This document shows positions 1 through 9,900 of a DNA stretch of 29,856 nucleotides, in pieces. The DNA lies in NCBI RefSeq assembly GCF_004359215.1, contig NC_090617.1:4189421-4219276 (forward strand). The letters run 5' to 3'. The notes below the pieces were generated by a model, which was not told the DNA's origin, did no database searches, and saw nothing but the letters and a program-made list of their open reading frames with translations. The number at the start of each line of letters is the position of its first letter. Position 1 is the first letter of the stretch. Origin of the DNA: Bremia lactucae. Its lineage: Eukaryota > Oomycota > Peronosporomycetes > Peronosporales > Peronosporaceae. Position numbers and translations under genes: made by a program.

Positions 1-231
1 ACCATTTGTGGTTTATACGGATCACGCATCACTGCGGACCGTAACAAACTCACCGCACCTCTCGCCTAGAATGGCAAGATGGCTCACATTCTTCTCTGAA
101 TTTAATTTCAAAGTTGAATATAAGCCGGGTAAGTCAAACGTCTTGGCTGACGCTTTATTGCGCAGACCAGGCTTCGAGGTTAGACACCAGGAAAGTGTGT
201 CTAGTGCGAAAGCACGATTTTAGCCGTCAAC
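1..231 (+). pseudogene. Ty3/gypsy pol remnant: end of RNase H domain
   Basis: The frame is open from base 2, so the domain enters from outside the window. It shows the end of a retroelement RNase H: VVYTDHASLRTV, then the conserved tail with FKVEYKPGKSNVLADALLRRP. In the family the last motif is normally DALSRRP, so one Ser is replaced by Leu. A TAG ends the frame at 221-223. The integrase follows directly in another frame, which fits the RT-RNase H-integrase order of Ty3 elements. It is a non-functional fragment; the domain assignment comes from motif recognition. Confidence 0.85.
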
Positions 232-232
232 G

Positions 233-796
233 TTGGCAGCCATGAAGGCATACCACGTGACGAGCTCATTGGCCTCTGAGATAAAAGAGAGCTACAGTCT
301 CGACAACCACTGTCGCCTTCTGTTGGATCACTTCGGTGGACGAAAGGTTTCCCTTCCGTCGCACCTGAAAGCTAAGCTCAATCGCTTTAGCTACAGCAAT
401 GGCCTGTTATGGCATCAGCTGTCACATTGTGATCCCTTGAGAATTTATGTGCCGCATGACACAGATCTCAAGCTGATGATCCTTCACGAGCTCCATGATG
501 CGCCATCTCGTGGACATCTGGGCCGTGAGAAGACATTCTTACGAGCGTCAAAGGAATTTTGGTGGCCACATCTATATAGATGAAGGGCCAACTATATTCG
601 CTCTTGCGAACAGTGTCAGCGCATTAAGCCTGCACCGTCCAGCATTGCACCACTAAAGCCGCTACCGATTCCAACCAACTGTTGGAAGTCAGTAAGTCTG
701 GGCTTCTTGTTTGGCATGCCACCCGATTCTGAGGGTCGGACGGGACTTGTAGTATTTACAGACAGACTGAGCAAATGGTGCATTAGCATCATGTAA
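233..796 (+). pseudogene. Ty3/gypsy integrase: H2C2 zinc domain and first half of catalytic core
   Basis: The integrase zinc-binding module reads HELHDAPSRGHLGREKTF, then FWWPHLYR, then an in-frame TGA at 581-583, then RSCEQCQRIKP, so the His and Cys ligands are all present. The frame continues into the start of the core (SVSLGFLFGMPPDSEGRTG, VVFTDRLSKW) and stops at TAA 794-796, after which the core resumes one frame over. At about 692-700 the catalytic Asp of the family motif (usually V/L-S-L-D-F) is Gly, from a GGC codon. A stop, a frameshift and a lost catalytic residue make this a dead gene. Confidence 0.85.
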
Positions 797-797
797 A

Positions 798-1241
798 ACA
801 TTAATCACAGGCAAGGAGGCAGCTCTCTTGTTCCTGGATCATGTATACCGACTACATGAGATGCTCGAGTCCATAGTATCACATCGGGATCCACATTTTA
901 CGTCTGGTTTCTTGAAACATGTATTTGAGCTGCTAGGTAGCAAGCTTCATATATCGACCGCAGATCATCCCCAGACCGATGTCCAAACAGAACGTGCCAA
1001 TCGGGTCGTGGTGGATGTCTTACGCACTATAGCAACTCCCAATAAGTGGAGCAAGCAATTGCTCTTTGTAAAGTTCGCTATAAATAACAGTGTTTACGCC
1101 TGTACGAGTGAGACACCGTTCTATATTAACGGACTGCGCCATCCTCGGACGCCAGTCTCGTTTGTGCGCAGCCCGAGTCTTAGTGGGGGAGGGCCCCTCA
1201 CTATGGTCGGTGCGAAAGAGGGACATAGTTTTGCAATATGA
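798..1241 (+). pseudogene. Ty3/gypsy integrase: second half of catalytic core
   Basis: The core continues in a new frame: ITGKEAALLFLDHVYRLH, then SHRDPHFTSGF, then STADHPQTDVQTERANRV. The family has S-D-R-D-P at the second catalytic Asp; here it is S-H-R-D-P. The catalytic Glu in QTERANR is kept. The conserved stretch FAINNSVYACTSETPFYING and GLRHPRTPVS follows, then the frame degrades to a TGA at 1239-1241. The same stretch occurs in Ty3-A at about 15.98-16.07 kb, so the two elements are relatives. The 1242-1373 interval holds only degraded linker. Confidence 0.85.
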
Positions 1242-1373
1242 CGATAACCCAGGAGGGTATCACCTGTAAGACTGAAACTTGCCCTAGTGAACCTGTCAGT
1301 TTAGCAGTGGTTATAAAACTACGCCATATGACCGACCTCCCGGCGATGTTAAAGGCGAGTTTGATGCTAAAGC

Positions 1374-1532
1374 ATGAGCGAGGCTCAACGCTTTGTGGAT
1401 GAGCGATTAGCCATCACACGTAAAGTCCGTGACGCAATGGCAAGCGCACAGGACAAGCAAAAAGAATATGCGGACCGAAATGGTCGCAAAAAAATAATGA
1501 ACGCTTTAGAGTGGGTGAAAAATAACTATTAA
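1374..1532 (+). pseudogene. Ty3/gypsy integrase linker (short ORF, 52 aa)
   Basis: This short open frame reads MSEAQRFVDERLAITRKVRD, then AMASAQDKQKEYADRNGRK, and ends at TAA 1530-1532. In oomycete Ty3 integrases this charged, helical stretch precedes the C-terminal DNA-binding part, and the order here is the expected one: core, linker, then the C-terminal domain from 1585. It is a surviving piece of the broken pol and not a gene of its own. Confidence 0.7.
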
Positions 1533-1584
1533 GTACTGCTACCCTACCTAAAAATGCGATTTCTGTTTTACCTGGAGGTACTAG

Positions 1585-2034
1585 TTGTTGCCGCGTTTCA
1601 TTGGGCCCTTTACGGTGATAGAAGAGGTTGGAGACCTATATTATAAGCTCACCCTTCCCCCGTATATGAATACGCACCCCGTATTTTACGTGGGTCGTCT
1701 GAAACGGTATGTAGACCCAAATGAGGTCACATATTCCCATCTGGCTAAGGAGAGCGATGGTGACGCCGACTGTGAGTCGAGCGTCGTTCGGGTGAGGGAG
1801 ACGGTGAAGGCGAAAAGCTATCGGACCGATTCCTACCTCCACGAACAGGACTTGGAGAGCGAGGGACATCACGCGAGTAACGCGAATTCTCAGCATTGTC
1901 CGCTCAAAGAGGTCCAAGCGAGTCTTCAGGCGTTCATAACCCTGACGGGCCTTCGCTCAGACACCATTAAGATCCGAGCTCAGTCGCGAGAATTGACCCT
2001 CGAGATCCGCAATACGTCGTTCAGCAGCGTTTAA
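1585..2034 (+). pseudogene. Ty3/gypsy integrase C-terminal domain and tail
   Basis: The frame begins with LPRFIGPFTVIEEVGDLYYK, then LTLPPYMNTHPVFYVGRLKR, the highly conserved GPF/Y-type C-terminal integrase module of chromovirus-like Ty3 elements. About 95 less conserved residues follow, rich in Ser, Asp and Glu, up to TAA 2032-2034. An inverted, more degraded copy of this module and its tail lies at 2640-3180 on the other strand. The first ATG/TTG is not a real start; the module is read as part of pol. Confidence 0.85.
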
Positions 2035-2640
2035 CGCATGTTACTGAACGGACGTAGGTCCGACAGCCGCAATTATTGGCCGAGATCGCCAATTCTATCG
2101 GACGCCGCCAGCACTAATGGATGCGGGTGGGAATCAACGCCATTATGAGTCTACACCGCTACCATCACCACAAAGAGGTGATGATGGCAACGAGCCGGTG
2201 AAAAGGGTGACGGCGCTATTATGCCGATCCACAATTTAACCATTGCTCTTGACATGGAGACGCCTTACGTTGCAAAGGCAAACTTGCCTGATATCAACGA
2301 GGCAACTGTCTAATCGTCTGCGCCAACTAGCGCAGCAATCGGTAATAAGAGCACTGCTTAAAGGTGCAGTTGCTTTTTTGTTGGGTAAGAACCCAACATC
2401 TGCCGCGAAGGCTATTCAAAGTGGAGAGTCTGGCGCAGAAGAGCCTGAGCACAAAGCTCACCTACGGCACATTCTCGTGACCAGTCGGTGTCATTAGTCG
2501 CCGTATTGAAGGCTGTTATATGACGGATAACAGACTATCTATACAACCTTCATCTGGATGGCCTCGATCGGATGGAATACTTCTCCGCTCCTGTAGCGCA
2601 ACTACAGAGCTCATTAGTTTTATGGCGTCAACTCCTCGAG
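2035..2640 (+). other. Degraded 3' tail of Ty3 element, no intact gene
   Basis: A short coding-like stretch near 2099-2150 reads RTPPALMDAGGNQRHY, which resembles the segment before the chromodomain in related elements, but no chromodomain follows. An 84-codon frame (2243-2497) resembles nothing I know and overlaps other open frames. I see no LTR and no polypurine tract. The tails of the + element and of the inverted copy (2640-3180) meet here; the join itself is not clear by eye. Confidence 0.5.
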
Positions 2641-3180
2641 CAACACTTAAGGGTTTTGCCGTGCCGTATTTCTCCGATCTCAGTCGTGTTGCTTTCGAAT
2701 GAAAACAAAAGTTCACTATGTTTGGTCGAATGATCGCTAGGGTTATGAGCAGCTGAAACTTTGGCTGGACCTTTCGGAGCAGCTGATGATAAACGACTAG
2801 CGTCGAGTGCGCAGTCTTTTTCGCTCTCTGAGTACCCTTCAAGGTGGGAGGAACCAGTCGGTAGGACCTTCTGAGCAGCTGATGTTGAGAGGCTCACGTT
2901 AAGCGCGCATTTCTCCTTGCTCCCTTCAAGCTGGGAGGAATCGGTCGGCTTGAGTCGTTCATCTTTCCTGTCACCTGACCTGAACGACGTTCGACCCACG
3001 TAGGCGTCTCCTTATACGGATAGGTGTATGTGATTGATCCACATATCGTTTCAGCTGACCAGGTAAATAAGAGATGCTTCTTCATATACGGTGGGAGGGT
3101 GAGCCTATGATCTCGATCTCCCATCTCCTCGACAACCGTAAATGTTTCGATGAAAACGCTGCAGTACCAGTTGTTTTCTA
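2640..3180 (-). pseudogene. Inverted copy of Ty3 integrase C-terminus and tail
   Basis: On the minus strand, FTVVEEMGD is followed by HRLTLPPYMKKH, the same integrase module as at 1585-1720 on the plus strand, with an indel at about 3155. Homology continues into the tail: the DNA around GTCGTTC and CCGACCGATTCCT matches 1780-1850. The following 120 codons are open on both strands and contain two imperfect units that start with a Ser-Ser-x-Leu-Glu-Gly motif. This is a second copy of the same family in opposite orientation, heavily decayed. Confidence 0.75.
2771..2962. repeat. Imperfect tandem repeat, period about 96 bp, two units
   Basis: The motif GAGCAGCTGATG recurs at 2777 and 2873. Each unit then contains a Cys-Ala-Leu coding stretch (on the minus strand) and the shared block AAG(G/C)TGGGAGGAA. 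The unit is a multiple of three, and both strands remain nearly open through it. It lies in the non-conserved tail of the inverted Ty3 copy, and the related tail at 1740-2034 appears to carry only one unit. Confidence 0.7.
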
Positions 3181-3540
3181 TACCACCATGTTATCCATGA
3201 CCTGCCCTTTTATGAAGGAAAGCAATACTTAACAATACTTCGTCTACCACAAGACAGTGTTCTTTGTTCTTGCAAGTCGATTCGACACTTATTCTAGGAG
3301 CACATCCTGCACAGAGCCGAGGGCCTGTGGCAGTTGAAAGGGAAACACAGGAAGTCAAGCGTCACAAGAACCGACACAGATCCTTGTTTGGTACGGTTTA
3401 CGGCACCCGCTTCTAAGGCAAAGTGCGTAGTGACTCCAAAAACGAGCACTCTACTAACTAGGTCGATCGAAGGCACATCGAAACGACTGAATTTTTTAAG
3501 CAGTCCCGGTTCAAGAGGACAGACCTTCAAAAAAAACGGA
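3181..3540 (-). other. Coding-like stretch without assignment
   Basis: The minus strand is open over 3294-3530 (78 codons, Val/Leu-rich) and the plus strand over 3334-3585. Neither matches a family I recognise. The minus reading is the more plausible because it continues the decayed minus-strand ORF at 3540-4223. Nothing else is visible here. Confidence 0.3.
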
Positions 3541-4223
3541 TGTCCGAGGGCGTCAAAGAGAATATGGCGGGAATGTCTTCATTAAAGGTGATCCAGCATG
3601 TCTTCGGATCTAGCAAAGAGATAGTAAATATCTCAAAGACGACGTGGGATCTATTCCTGTCCGCGCGAAAGGAAAGAAATTTCCACAAGGCAGTCACTCC
3701 TGTTTCAAAAGAGAACTTCGTGGACTGCTTTTTGTCGTCAACAATGGACTAGAATGTCTTGGTGACCGGCAAATGAAACTCTTTGCTGGTCAAGGCCAGG
3801 TCGCTTTTAGAAAAGCCACGTTTTTCGACGTTATGTAAAAATTCCGTGTCCCACCGCACAATTGAAAAAACACAATTTTCATCGAGCTGGGTAGGAGCTT
3901 GGCTACATTAGACTATCAGCTTTGTATACGTTTGAGATACTGTTAACGCATCCTCAACTGTATTGGACGCGACATCAGTTGCTTAGGCATCTCGCAGGAG
4001 CACATCCTTTCCAGACTTAGCAACTTTGCGTGCAGGCCAGCCTACCCATGGTTTAATATTTGCAAATTCCGAAATGCCAATAATGAGGTCATACGAACTC
4101 TCTATCAGGCAGGACCTCTGGTCTCTGGGATATATTGAACTCTACATGTTCAAGCCCAAATAAAGTTTCGAGCTTGTCACAAGCTGCGTGTTTCGCATCT
4201 AAAAGTTCTGTAAACTTTTCCAT
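3540..4223 (-). pseudogene. Decayed ORF of unknown family behind a shared 5' module
   Basis: On the minus strand a reading begins at ATG 4223 with MEKFTELLDAKHAACDKLE, continues with TLFGLEHVEFN, needs a 1-nt correction near 4092, then runs as LIIGISEFANIKPWVGWPAR and on to about 3540. It is interrupted only by isolated stop codons (two TAA, one TAG). The length of near-open reading suggests a once-coding region of at least 220 residues. The first ~45 residues match the N-terminus in Ty3-B (about 21.45-21.61 kb, -), but the rest does not match that element's Gag. A block FSFETGVTALWKFLSF looks domain-like; I do not recognise the family. Confidence 0.45.
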
Positions 4224-4690
4224 TTCCGTGAAGGCTTAGTCTTAAGAAGACTCAGGCGTAGATTGACTACGAGTGCTGCCAGGTGTAGCGGAGCCACCTC
4301 GCTCCTTAAGTCAGAGGAAGACTTTTAGACTCAAAGAGTCTCTTAGTTCTAAGAAAATAATGGTTTAACAACTCAGGGAGTCGTACAAGCTGTTAAAGCT
4401 TAAGGAATCCTAGTTCAAGGGATTCAGAGGTTCGTAGAACGAAGTGACAACTAGTGCCAAAGATTATATACCTTAGAAAGGATTATATCTCTTACAGGTC
4501 AATGCTCAAGCCTTAGGAAGGCACTTAACGCCTTAAGATTATAAAGGGACTGCATATTATTTAATTATTTAATTTTAAAGCTTACCCTAGCTAATTTAAA
4601 ATTGATTTTGGCCGCCAGATTCATATGTGGCGGCGACCACATTTGGTACCCATAATAAATGGGATTTAAGTAATTAACTATTTTAGAATA
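4215..4690 (-). repeat. Dispersed retroelement 5' module (leader and ORF start), copy 1
   Basis: In this stretch and in 21600-22020 the DNA aligns by eye over about 400 bp, both on the minus strand. Shared blocks include AGGTGTAGCGGAGCCACCTC (here) against AGATGTAGCGGAGCTACCTC, then CAGAGGAAG, GATTC...GGGATTCAG and GTTCGTAGAAC. On the minus strand both also share a short Ser/Thr-rich peptide beginning ERG-x-SAT-x-GST. The far end (4600-4690), with the CCCAT...ATGGG inverted repeat, also resembles 28520-28630. It is probably the LTR or leader of a Ty3 family, and it ends about 65 bp before the MRG start codon. Confidence 0.65.
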
Positions 4691-4756
4691 GGATAAATGG
4701 GAATATTGCCCATCCTTCCAAATTGGCCACAATTTTACAAAATTTTTGCCACACCT

Positions 4757-5788
4757 ATGACGATTCAAATCGGTGACATCGTGCTGGCTTACCATGGCCT
4801 CATGATCTACGATGCCAAGGTGCTCAAGGTAGACAACGGCCACGGTGTGCAGGAAACGACAAGCACTGGCGGTCAGCCCACTGCTAGCACGCAGTACTAT
4901 GTGCACTACCAGGGCTGGGCCAAAAAGTGGGACGAGTGGGTGCGTCACGACCGTGTGCTTGTGGATACGCCCGCGAATCGTGCATTGCAAAAGAAAGCCA
5001 AGGACGACGTAGCCAAGACAAAAAAGAACAGTCGCTCGTCAAAGAGGAAAAAGATTAGCTCGGCGGGGGTCGACACCCCGAGTGCTCGCAAGTCCCCATT
5101 CAAGCGCTTAAAGCGGAGCGCAGAGGGCGAAGTTGAAGAATATCCCGATGCTGTCGAGGGATCGGAAGATGATGGGGCAATACCCAAGCAAATCAGCATT
5201 CAAATGCCTTTTTCGCTGAAGAAGCAGCTTGTGGAAGACTGGAAGAATGTGACCCATGCGCCGCATAAGCTCGTGCCACTTCCCCGAAAACCCAACGTAG
5301 ATCAGATAATTCAGACTTATCTTGCATTCAAAAAGAGCAAAGTGCGCGAAGGGGAAGCCAATGGGGACAAGGAGTATAAAAATATCGAAGGCATCATGAT
5401 TGGCGTCCAGTCGTACTTTGATCGTGCCTTGAGCTCCATACTGCTCTATCGCATGGAGCGGCGTCAGTATCAGGAACTTCATCAAAAAGATAGCCAAGTA
5501 GTGCCACTGTCACAGATTTATGGTGCGGAACACCTTATTCGGCTCTTTGGTACGTGGTACCAGAAAATTCGTTGTGTAGCCAAATTAACACGTTCCTTGT
5601 AATGGATAGTGCGATTACCTATGTTGCTGGCAGGCTCCACCATGTCTCCGCGCGAGCTGAATCGAATTCAAGCGCGCCTCAACGACTTTCTTAAGTTTAT
5701 TCAAAAGAACTCAGCAGCTTGGTTTGTTACGGAATACGAAGCTGTTTCTGAAAAGTACGTTGAACATGCCACCGCTGCATCCTCCTAA
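4757..5788 (+). CDS. MRG15/EAF3-type chromatin protein (chromo barrel and MRG domains)
   Basis: Joining exon 1 (4757-5549) to exon 2 (5610-5788) gives 323 aa. Proteins of this family read methylated histone H3 (H3K36me) and recruit NuA4-type acetyltransferase or Rpd3S/Sin3-type deacetylase complexes in the nucleus. Residues ~3-70 form a chromo barrel: VLAYHGLMIYDAKV, then YYVHYQGWAKKWDEW. The aromatic-cage positions of human MRG15 correspond to H13, Y18, Y51, W54 and W58, all kept. Residues ~75-122 are a Lys/Arg-rich linker with likely nuclear signals, and ~145-320 is the MRG domain (IPKQISIQMPFSLKKQLVED, AEHLIRLF, ending in SAAWFVTEYEAVSEKY). I chose ATG 4757 over 4697 because family members start just before the barrel and the extra 20 residues are AT-rich leader. 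Length fits the family. The phosphatase gene starts 77 bp downstream. Confidence 0.93.
5550..5609 (+). other. Intron of the MRG gene (60 nt)
   Basis: The donor is GTACGT at 5550 and the acceptor is GATAG, ending at 5609; TTAACAC at about 5585 could serve as branch site. Splicing is phase 1 and creates a Val codon (G plus TG), restoring the MRG domain from ...HLIRLF to VRLPMLLAGSTMSPREL. Without splicing, the frame ends early at 5600-5602, giving a protein that lacks the end of the domain. Confidence 0.88.
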
Positions 5789-5865
5789 ACGCGAAATACG
5801 ACAAAAATGTATCCATTTATCAATCTTCGGGCCTTATGGCTACAAAATGAATAAATAAAAGGATC
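5789..5865 (+). promoter_or_regulatory. Compact intergenic region between two host genes
   Basis: Only 77 bp separate the MRG stop from the phosphatase ATG, and they must hold the 3' end of one transcript and the promoter of the next. AATAAATAAAA at about 5849-5860 resembles a poly(A) signal but lies just before the downstream start. I see no clear oomycete initiator motif. Confidence 0.45.
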
Positions 5866-6489
5866 ATGTGGCCACTATCAACGCTGCGACTCTTAATCAC
5901 TAGTTGGCCCGCCTGGATCTCGGCAATCTTAACGTTCTACGCTGCGTTTCAGCTCCACTACTTACCTGAAACAATCGCTCGAGTCGCTGCCCGCCTATTT
6001 TTTTATCCAACATGGCCACTAACGTACCTTTCGCGGCGAAAAAACTACTGGACGTTGGTAGATTCTAACGTCTTTTTAGGAGCCGCTCCCATGTCCTTTA
6101 TGCCTCATGTGAACGATCTAGTGTCTCGGGGCGTTCGTGCTGTGGTCAACATGTGCGACGAATATGCGGGACCAGAGAAGCAGTACAAACGCCAGCATAT
6201 CCAACAGCTCCGGCTTCCAACCGTGGACCACGCCGAGCCTTCGTTATCGGCATTAGAGGCAGCTGTATCTTTTATCCGTGCCCAAAAACAGCGCGGTGTG
6301 AGGACGTACGTGCATTGCAAAGCGGGGTCTGGACGCAGCGCTGCCGTGGCGTTGTGCTGGTTGGTCGCACACCGAGGAATGACGCCACAAGAAGCACAAA
6401 CGTACCTAAATGAGAAGCGTCAAGTTCGTCCGTCATTATATTTGCAGCCAAATGTACGGGCGTTTTGCAACAAGATTTCAGGCGAGTGA
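5866..6489 (+). CDS. PTPMT1-like dual-specificity phosphatase, membrane-anchored
   Basis: The product is 207 aa. The phosphatase signature is HCKAGSGRS at residues 150-158, giving nucleophile C151, P-loop Arg R157 and S158; D121 in the preceding loop is a candidate general acid. The K-A-G after the Cys, and the flanks (YVHCKAG..., GMTPQEAQTYLNEKR), are closest to the PTPMT1/PLIP group. Animal and plant members of that group dephosphorylate phosphatidylglycerophosphate on the way to cardiolipin in mitochondria. Residues ~8-35 form one hydrophobic helix followed by basic residues, suggesting inner-membrane anchoring or an uncleaved targeting signal. Substrate and location are inferred from the family. 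The gene follows the MRG gene by 77 bp on the same strand and faces the DNAJC7-like gene. Confidence 0.88.
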   Translation: MWPLSTLRLLITSWPAWISAILTFYAAFQLHYLPETIARVAARLFFYPTWPLTYLSRRKNYWTLVDSNVFLGAAPMSFMPHVNDLVSRGVRAVVNMCDEYAGPEKQYKRQHIQQLRLPTVDHAEPSLSALEAAVSFIRAQKQRGVRTYVHCKAGSGRSAAVALCWLVAHRGMTPQEAQTYLNEKRQVRPSLYLQPNVRAFCNKISGE

Positions 6490-6917
6490 CAAGCAAAAGT
6501 AGCCAATCCTCGAAACTACGAAAACGCATGGTTTACTTTTTTAAACACTACAATTGCCTCTATTTCAAAATGATATCGGACATCATCACGTCGTGCTTCT
6601 TCCTTAAAGAGTTAAGTCACAACAGAAGCGTGGAGTACGAAAAAAAGGAGTCAAGCTTGTCACCAATTTACAAATTGCCATAAGCAATGACATCTGATAG
6701 CCACGATGAGCCCCAGACAATAACAATCGTAGCCCCTCAGTAAGCTACTTTACGACATGGCTTCGCCTGCGTCAAATAGGCTCTTCCTTCCTTCGGGGTC
6801 GTTCATTCATTCCCACGACGGTGCCAACGTCAACTTCCGATATCAACTTAAATTGATACCCCACGTTGTTACAAAATTGGTCATCAACTTCCTGCGTCTT
6901 GCACTTCATCAGCCTCC
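6490..6917. other. Convergent 3' intergenic region
   Basis: This is 428 bp between the ends of the phosphatase (+) and the DNAJC7-like gene (-). A 72-codon plus frame (6465-6683) overlaps the phosphatase end and looks like chance. No repeat, RNA gene or further coding stretch is visible. Confidence 0.6.
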
Positions 6918-9900
6918 TCAGTCCTCGTAAAAGTTGCCAAACCTGTTATACATCAACTCGCGGTCGTATTTCAAACGGGCCTGTTCGTCGCAAAGTACAT
7001 TGTACGCAGCTGTCATTTCTTTAAATAAATCCGCGTGAGTTGCCGTTTTGGCTTTGTCTGCACAACAAATCGTACAATCGTCAGCATAACTTCTCCCATT
7101 TTCAAAATCAAAACAGAAAAACGACATACCTGGATGATACACAAGCGCCAGCGTCCGATAGGCCTTTTTTATTTGATCACTTGTTGCTTTCTTCGCAATG
7201 CCAAGCACATCATAATGAGTTCGGCGTTGCGTCTTCGATATCATAAACGACGTGCGCCCACCGGCACGAGACGATTGATGTCGGCTATTAGTCTCATTAC
7301 TGCCATTTGAGCCACGTCGAAACTTATCGTGAAATCGACTTTCATCTCGCGACGAGTCATCCTCGCAATTCTGACGTCGTTGGTGTTGCTCACGCTCCGC
7401 TCGTTTCTTCGCTGCTTCGCGTCGACTTGCTTCAATACGAGCTTTGGCAATCGCGGCTTTTGCCTCATTTCTTTCGCGACAAACGTCTGCTGTCGCCACG
7501 TCTTTTGGTTGTTCACGCAAGTAGCGCTCAAAATCCTTGACTGCTTCATGATACATCTCTAATGCTACGTGACAGCGGGCTCGACGAAGCAATGCACGGG
7601 GATACGTTGGCTTGCGTTGTAGCGCTTCATTACAGTCTAAAATGGCAGTGTGATACCGTCCTAATCCCATCTGCGCAGCAGCGCGATTGCAATAAATTAT
7701 AGCACAAAACTCTTGATGGGCTGAATCAATCTGAACGGCCTCGGAATAAAACCGTACTGCTTCTTGGTAATCTCCTCGCTTAAAATGGTCGTTTCCATTG
7801 TGTTTCAACTGCTTCATATCTTGCCACTGCCGCTTTAATTGAATAACATGAGAGCTGCAAGGAGCCACCATTTCCAAAGCGTTTAGAACTTCGACTGCTT
7901 GTTCCACTTTATTCTGGTAATGCCACGAAGTGGCCCACAAAAGACCGAGCTCAATTCCGAGAATCGTTATCTTTTCCACCATTAAACTCGTAGCGGATCT
8001 ACTTGTTTCATCTCCGTTATCAGCTGTGCGACTTAAATTTCGCTGAGTGGCTTGATGCTTTTCAATGTTTGCATTGCAAAATTTAACAATTTGATCGAAT
8101 TTTCTGGCACACACTTTCAAATAAGATGCTACTTTTCACCATTCTTACAAAACATATACATGCGTACCTTTGATAAAGGAGGATTTGGCCCTTTTGAACT
8201 TGCAGCTTTCGGCTTCTTGGTGCGAGTTGCAAAGCTTTCTCCGTGTGAACAAGAGCCTGATTATAATCCCCATTGGCAACGTACCACATGATTTCACCTT
8301 CTAAAGCCGTCAGCTTCTTAATCGTTGTTTCCATCTTCAAAAGCGACGCATAATCTGCTTGATCTCTCATTTTCGCTTCACCTCCCTGCTCGACCATCAA
8401 GTGTCGTGCCGTTTTCAAATTCGATTGGGCATGCGCAGTATCGCCAAGTAAAACTTGAATCCGACCCAAGCGAAGGTAGGCACAAGCATACGTTTCATCC
8501 ACTTCAATCGAGCGTCGGCATTCATGCATTGCTTCGGTCATTTGCATGAGCATTAACAAAGATGCAGCTCGATTTGCATGCAATTTCGCCTTGTCGGTTC
8601 GTATCGCGGACGAAAGGTGAATTAAATTATAATACAGCAAAGAGTCAAGAGCTTCGATACTCTGACGATAATATTCGGCAGCTTCGGGGTATTTTCGTGC
8701 GCAGTGGGCTACACCACCAAGTCGCTTTAATTCTTCCCAATCCCGCTCATCTTCACTGTCCATTTCAGCATCACCTTCTGTCAAAATGCTGCTACTAGGA
8801 GCTGGTGACGCTGATTTCGTGCCATCTCGACGAGAACCAACGTTTCGAAGTGCCGCACGAAGAATTCGACGCGATCCTGCAAAAGCAGGATGCGCCTCTT
8901 CTTTCAAAGGTTTGGCTGGTTGATCCGAATGAGGAGGTTGTGACAGATTTGAGCTATTGGCTTCATTACGGTGACTGTCGCTAAAAGTACTTTGAAGGCC
9001 ATTAAAAGCCGTGGTACTTTTCTTTGCAGAAAAATTAGCTGCATTAAAACAGCTTTTTGTTTCTGCCGAGTTGGAAAAGGACGATTTCATTGGATCAGCT
9101 GGAAATGTTTGTCCATAATGCCGAAGACGAGCGTTCTTCCGACTGCGTCTATCGTGCATGTTAAAAGGCGACGGCATTGCAGAAGACGAATTTGATACGG
9201 GAGATGGCGTTTTAAAAGCTGACGATGTTGATACGGGAGAAGGCTCTGGCTCGTTCGAGTCCAAATTACCATCCTTTCTTTGATTGCTTTTATGGCTAAA
9301 GAGCCCATTATTTCGAGAGCGAACTCGTGAAGTTTTTTTGGCATCCGCGCTGCCAATCTGGAAAGCATTATTTGTCGACCCTTCGGCTTTTTCAAGGCCA
9401 TGGAATTGTGAATTCGTTGCCGGAATTTCGGTTGCAGTTTTGTCAGATTGAAAAAAGCGATGCGACGAACCATTTCCAAACATAAAGTGCCCGCAAGTGT
9501 CCGTGCTTGAACTAACAAACGGATTGTTAGAGCCAAAAGTGCTGGTTGGAACGGATGATGTATCAGGTTCATGAAAAGGCGAAGCTTTGGTGCTTTGGAA
9601 CTCAAATTTTCCTCCAGTAGGTCCAAATACTGTCGGATTTGAAAACCTGGCCGAAGTCGAATCATTTGCATGCACATTCTGAGTAGCTTTCGTTTCACCA
9701 AATAAAAAGACAGATGGAGAAGCTGACGAGCTTGGTGTTTCAAAGGTCCGAGTCGCTTTCTTAAAAATCGAATGGCTGACTGAAAATTTTTGCGATGTCG
9801 TGTCCATAGGCAATGGACTGGCACTACCACTTGACGACGACATAAAAGCTGAGCTTGTGCCAAACTTTCGGTTCCGGCGCTTCGCACTTCGATTTTGTGG

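Noticed and set aside
1020..1226. Minus-strand 68-codon frame
   Set aside because: It is opposite the clearly recognisable integrase core and is a shadow.
4565..4990. A 141-codon minus frame over the start of the MRG gene
   Set aside because: It is antisense to the well-supported chromo barrel coding sequence and has no recognisable protein features.
7307..7562. Plus-strand frames opposite the second exon of the DNAJC7-like gene
   Set aside because: They are shadows of the TPR/J coding exon and have no start context or motif.
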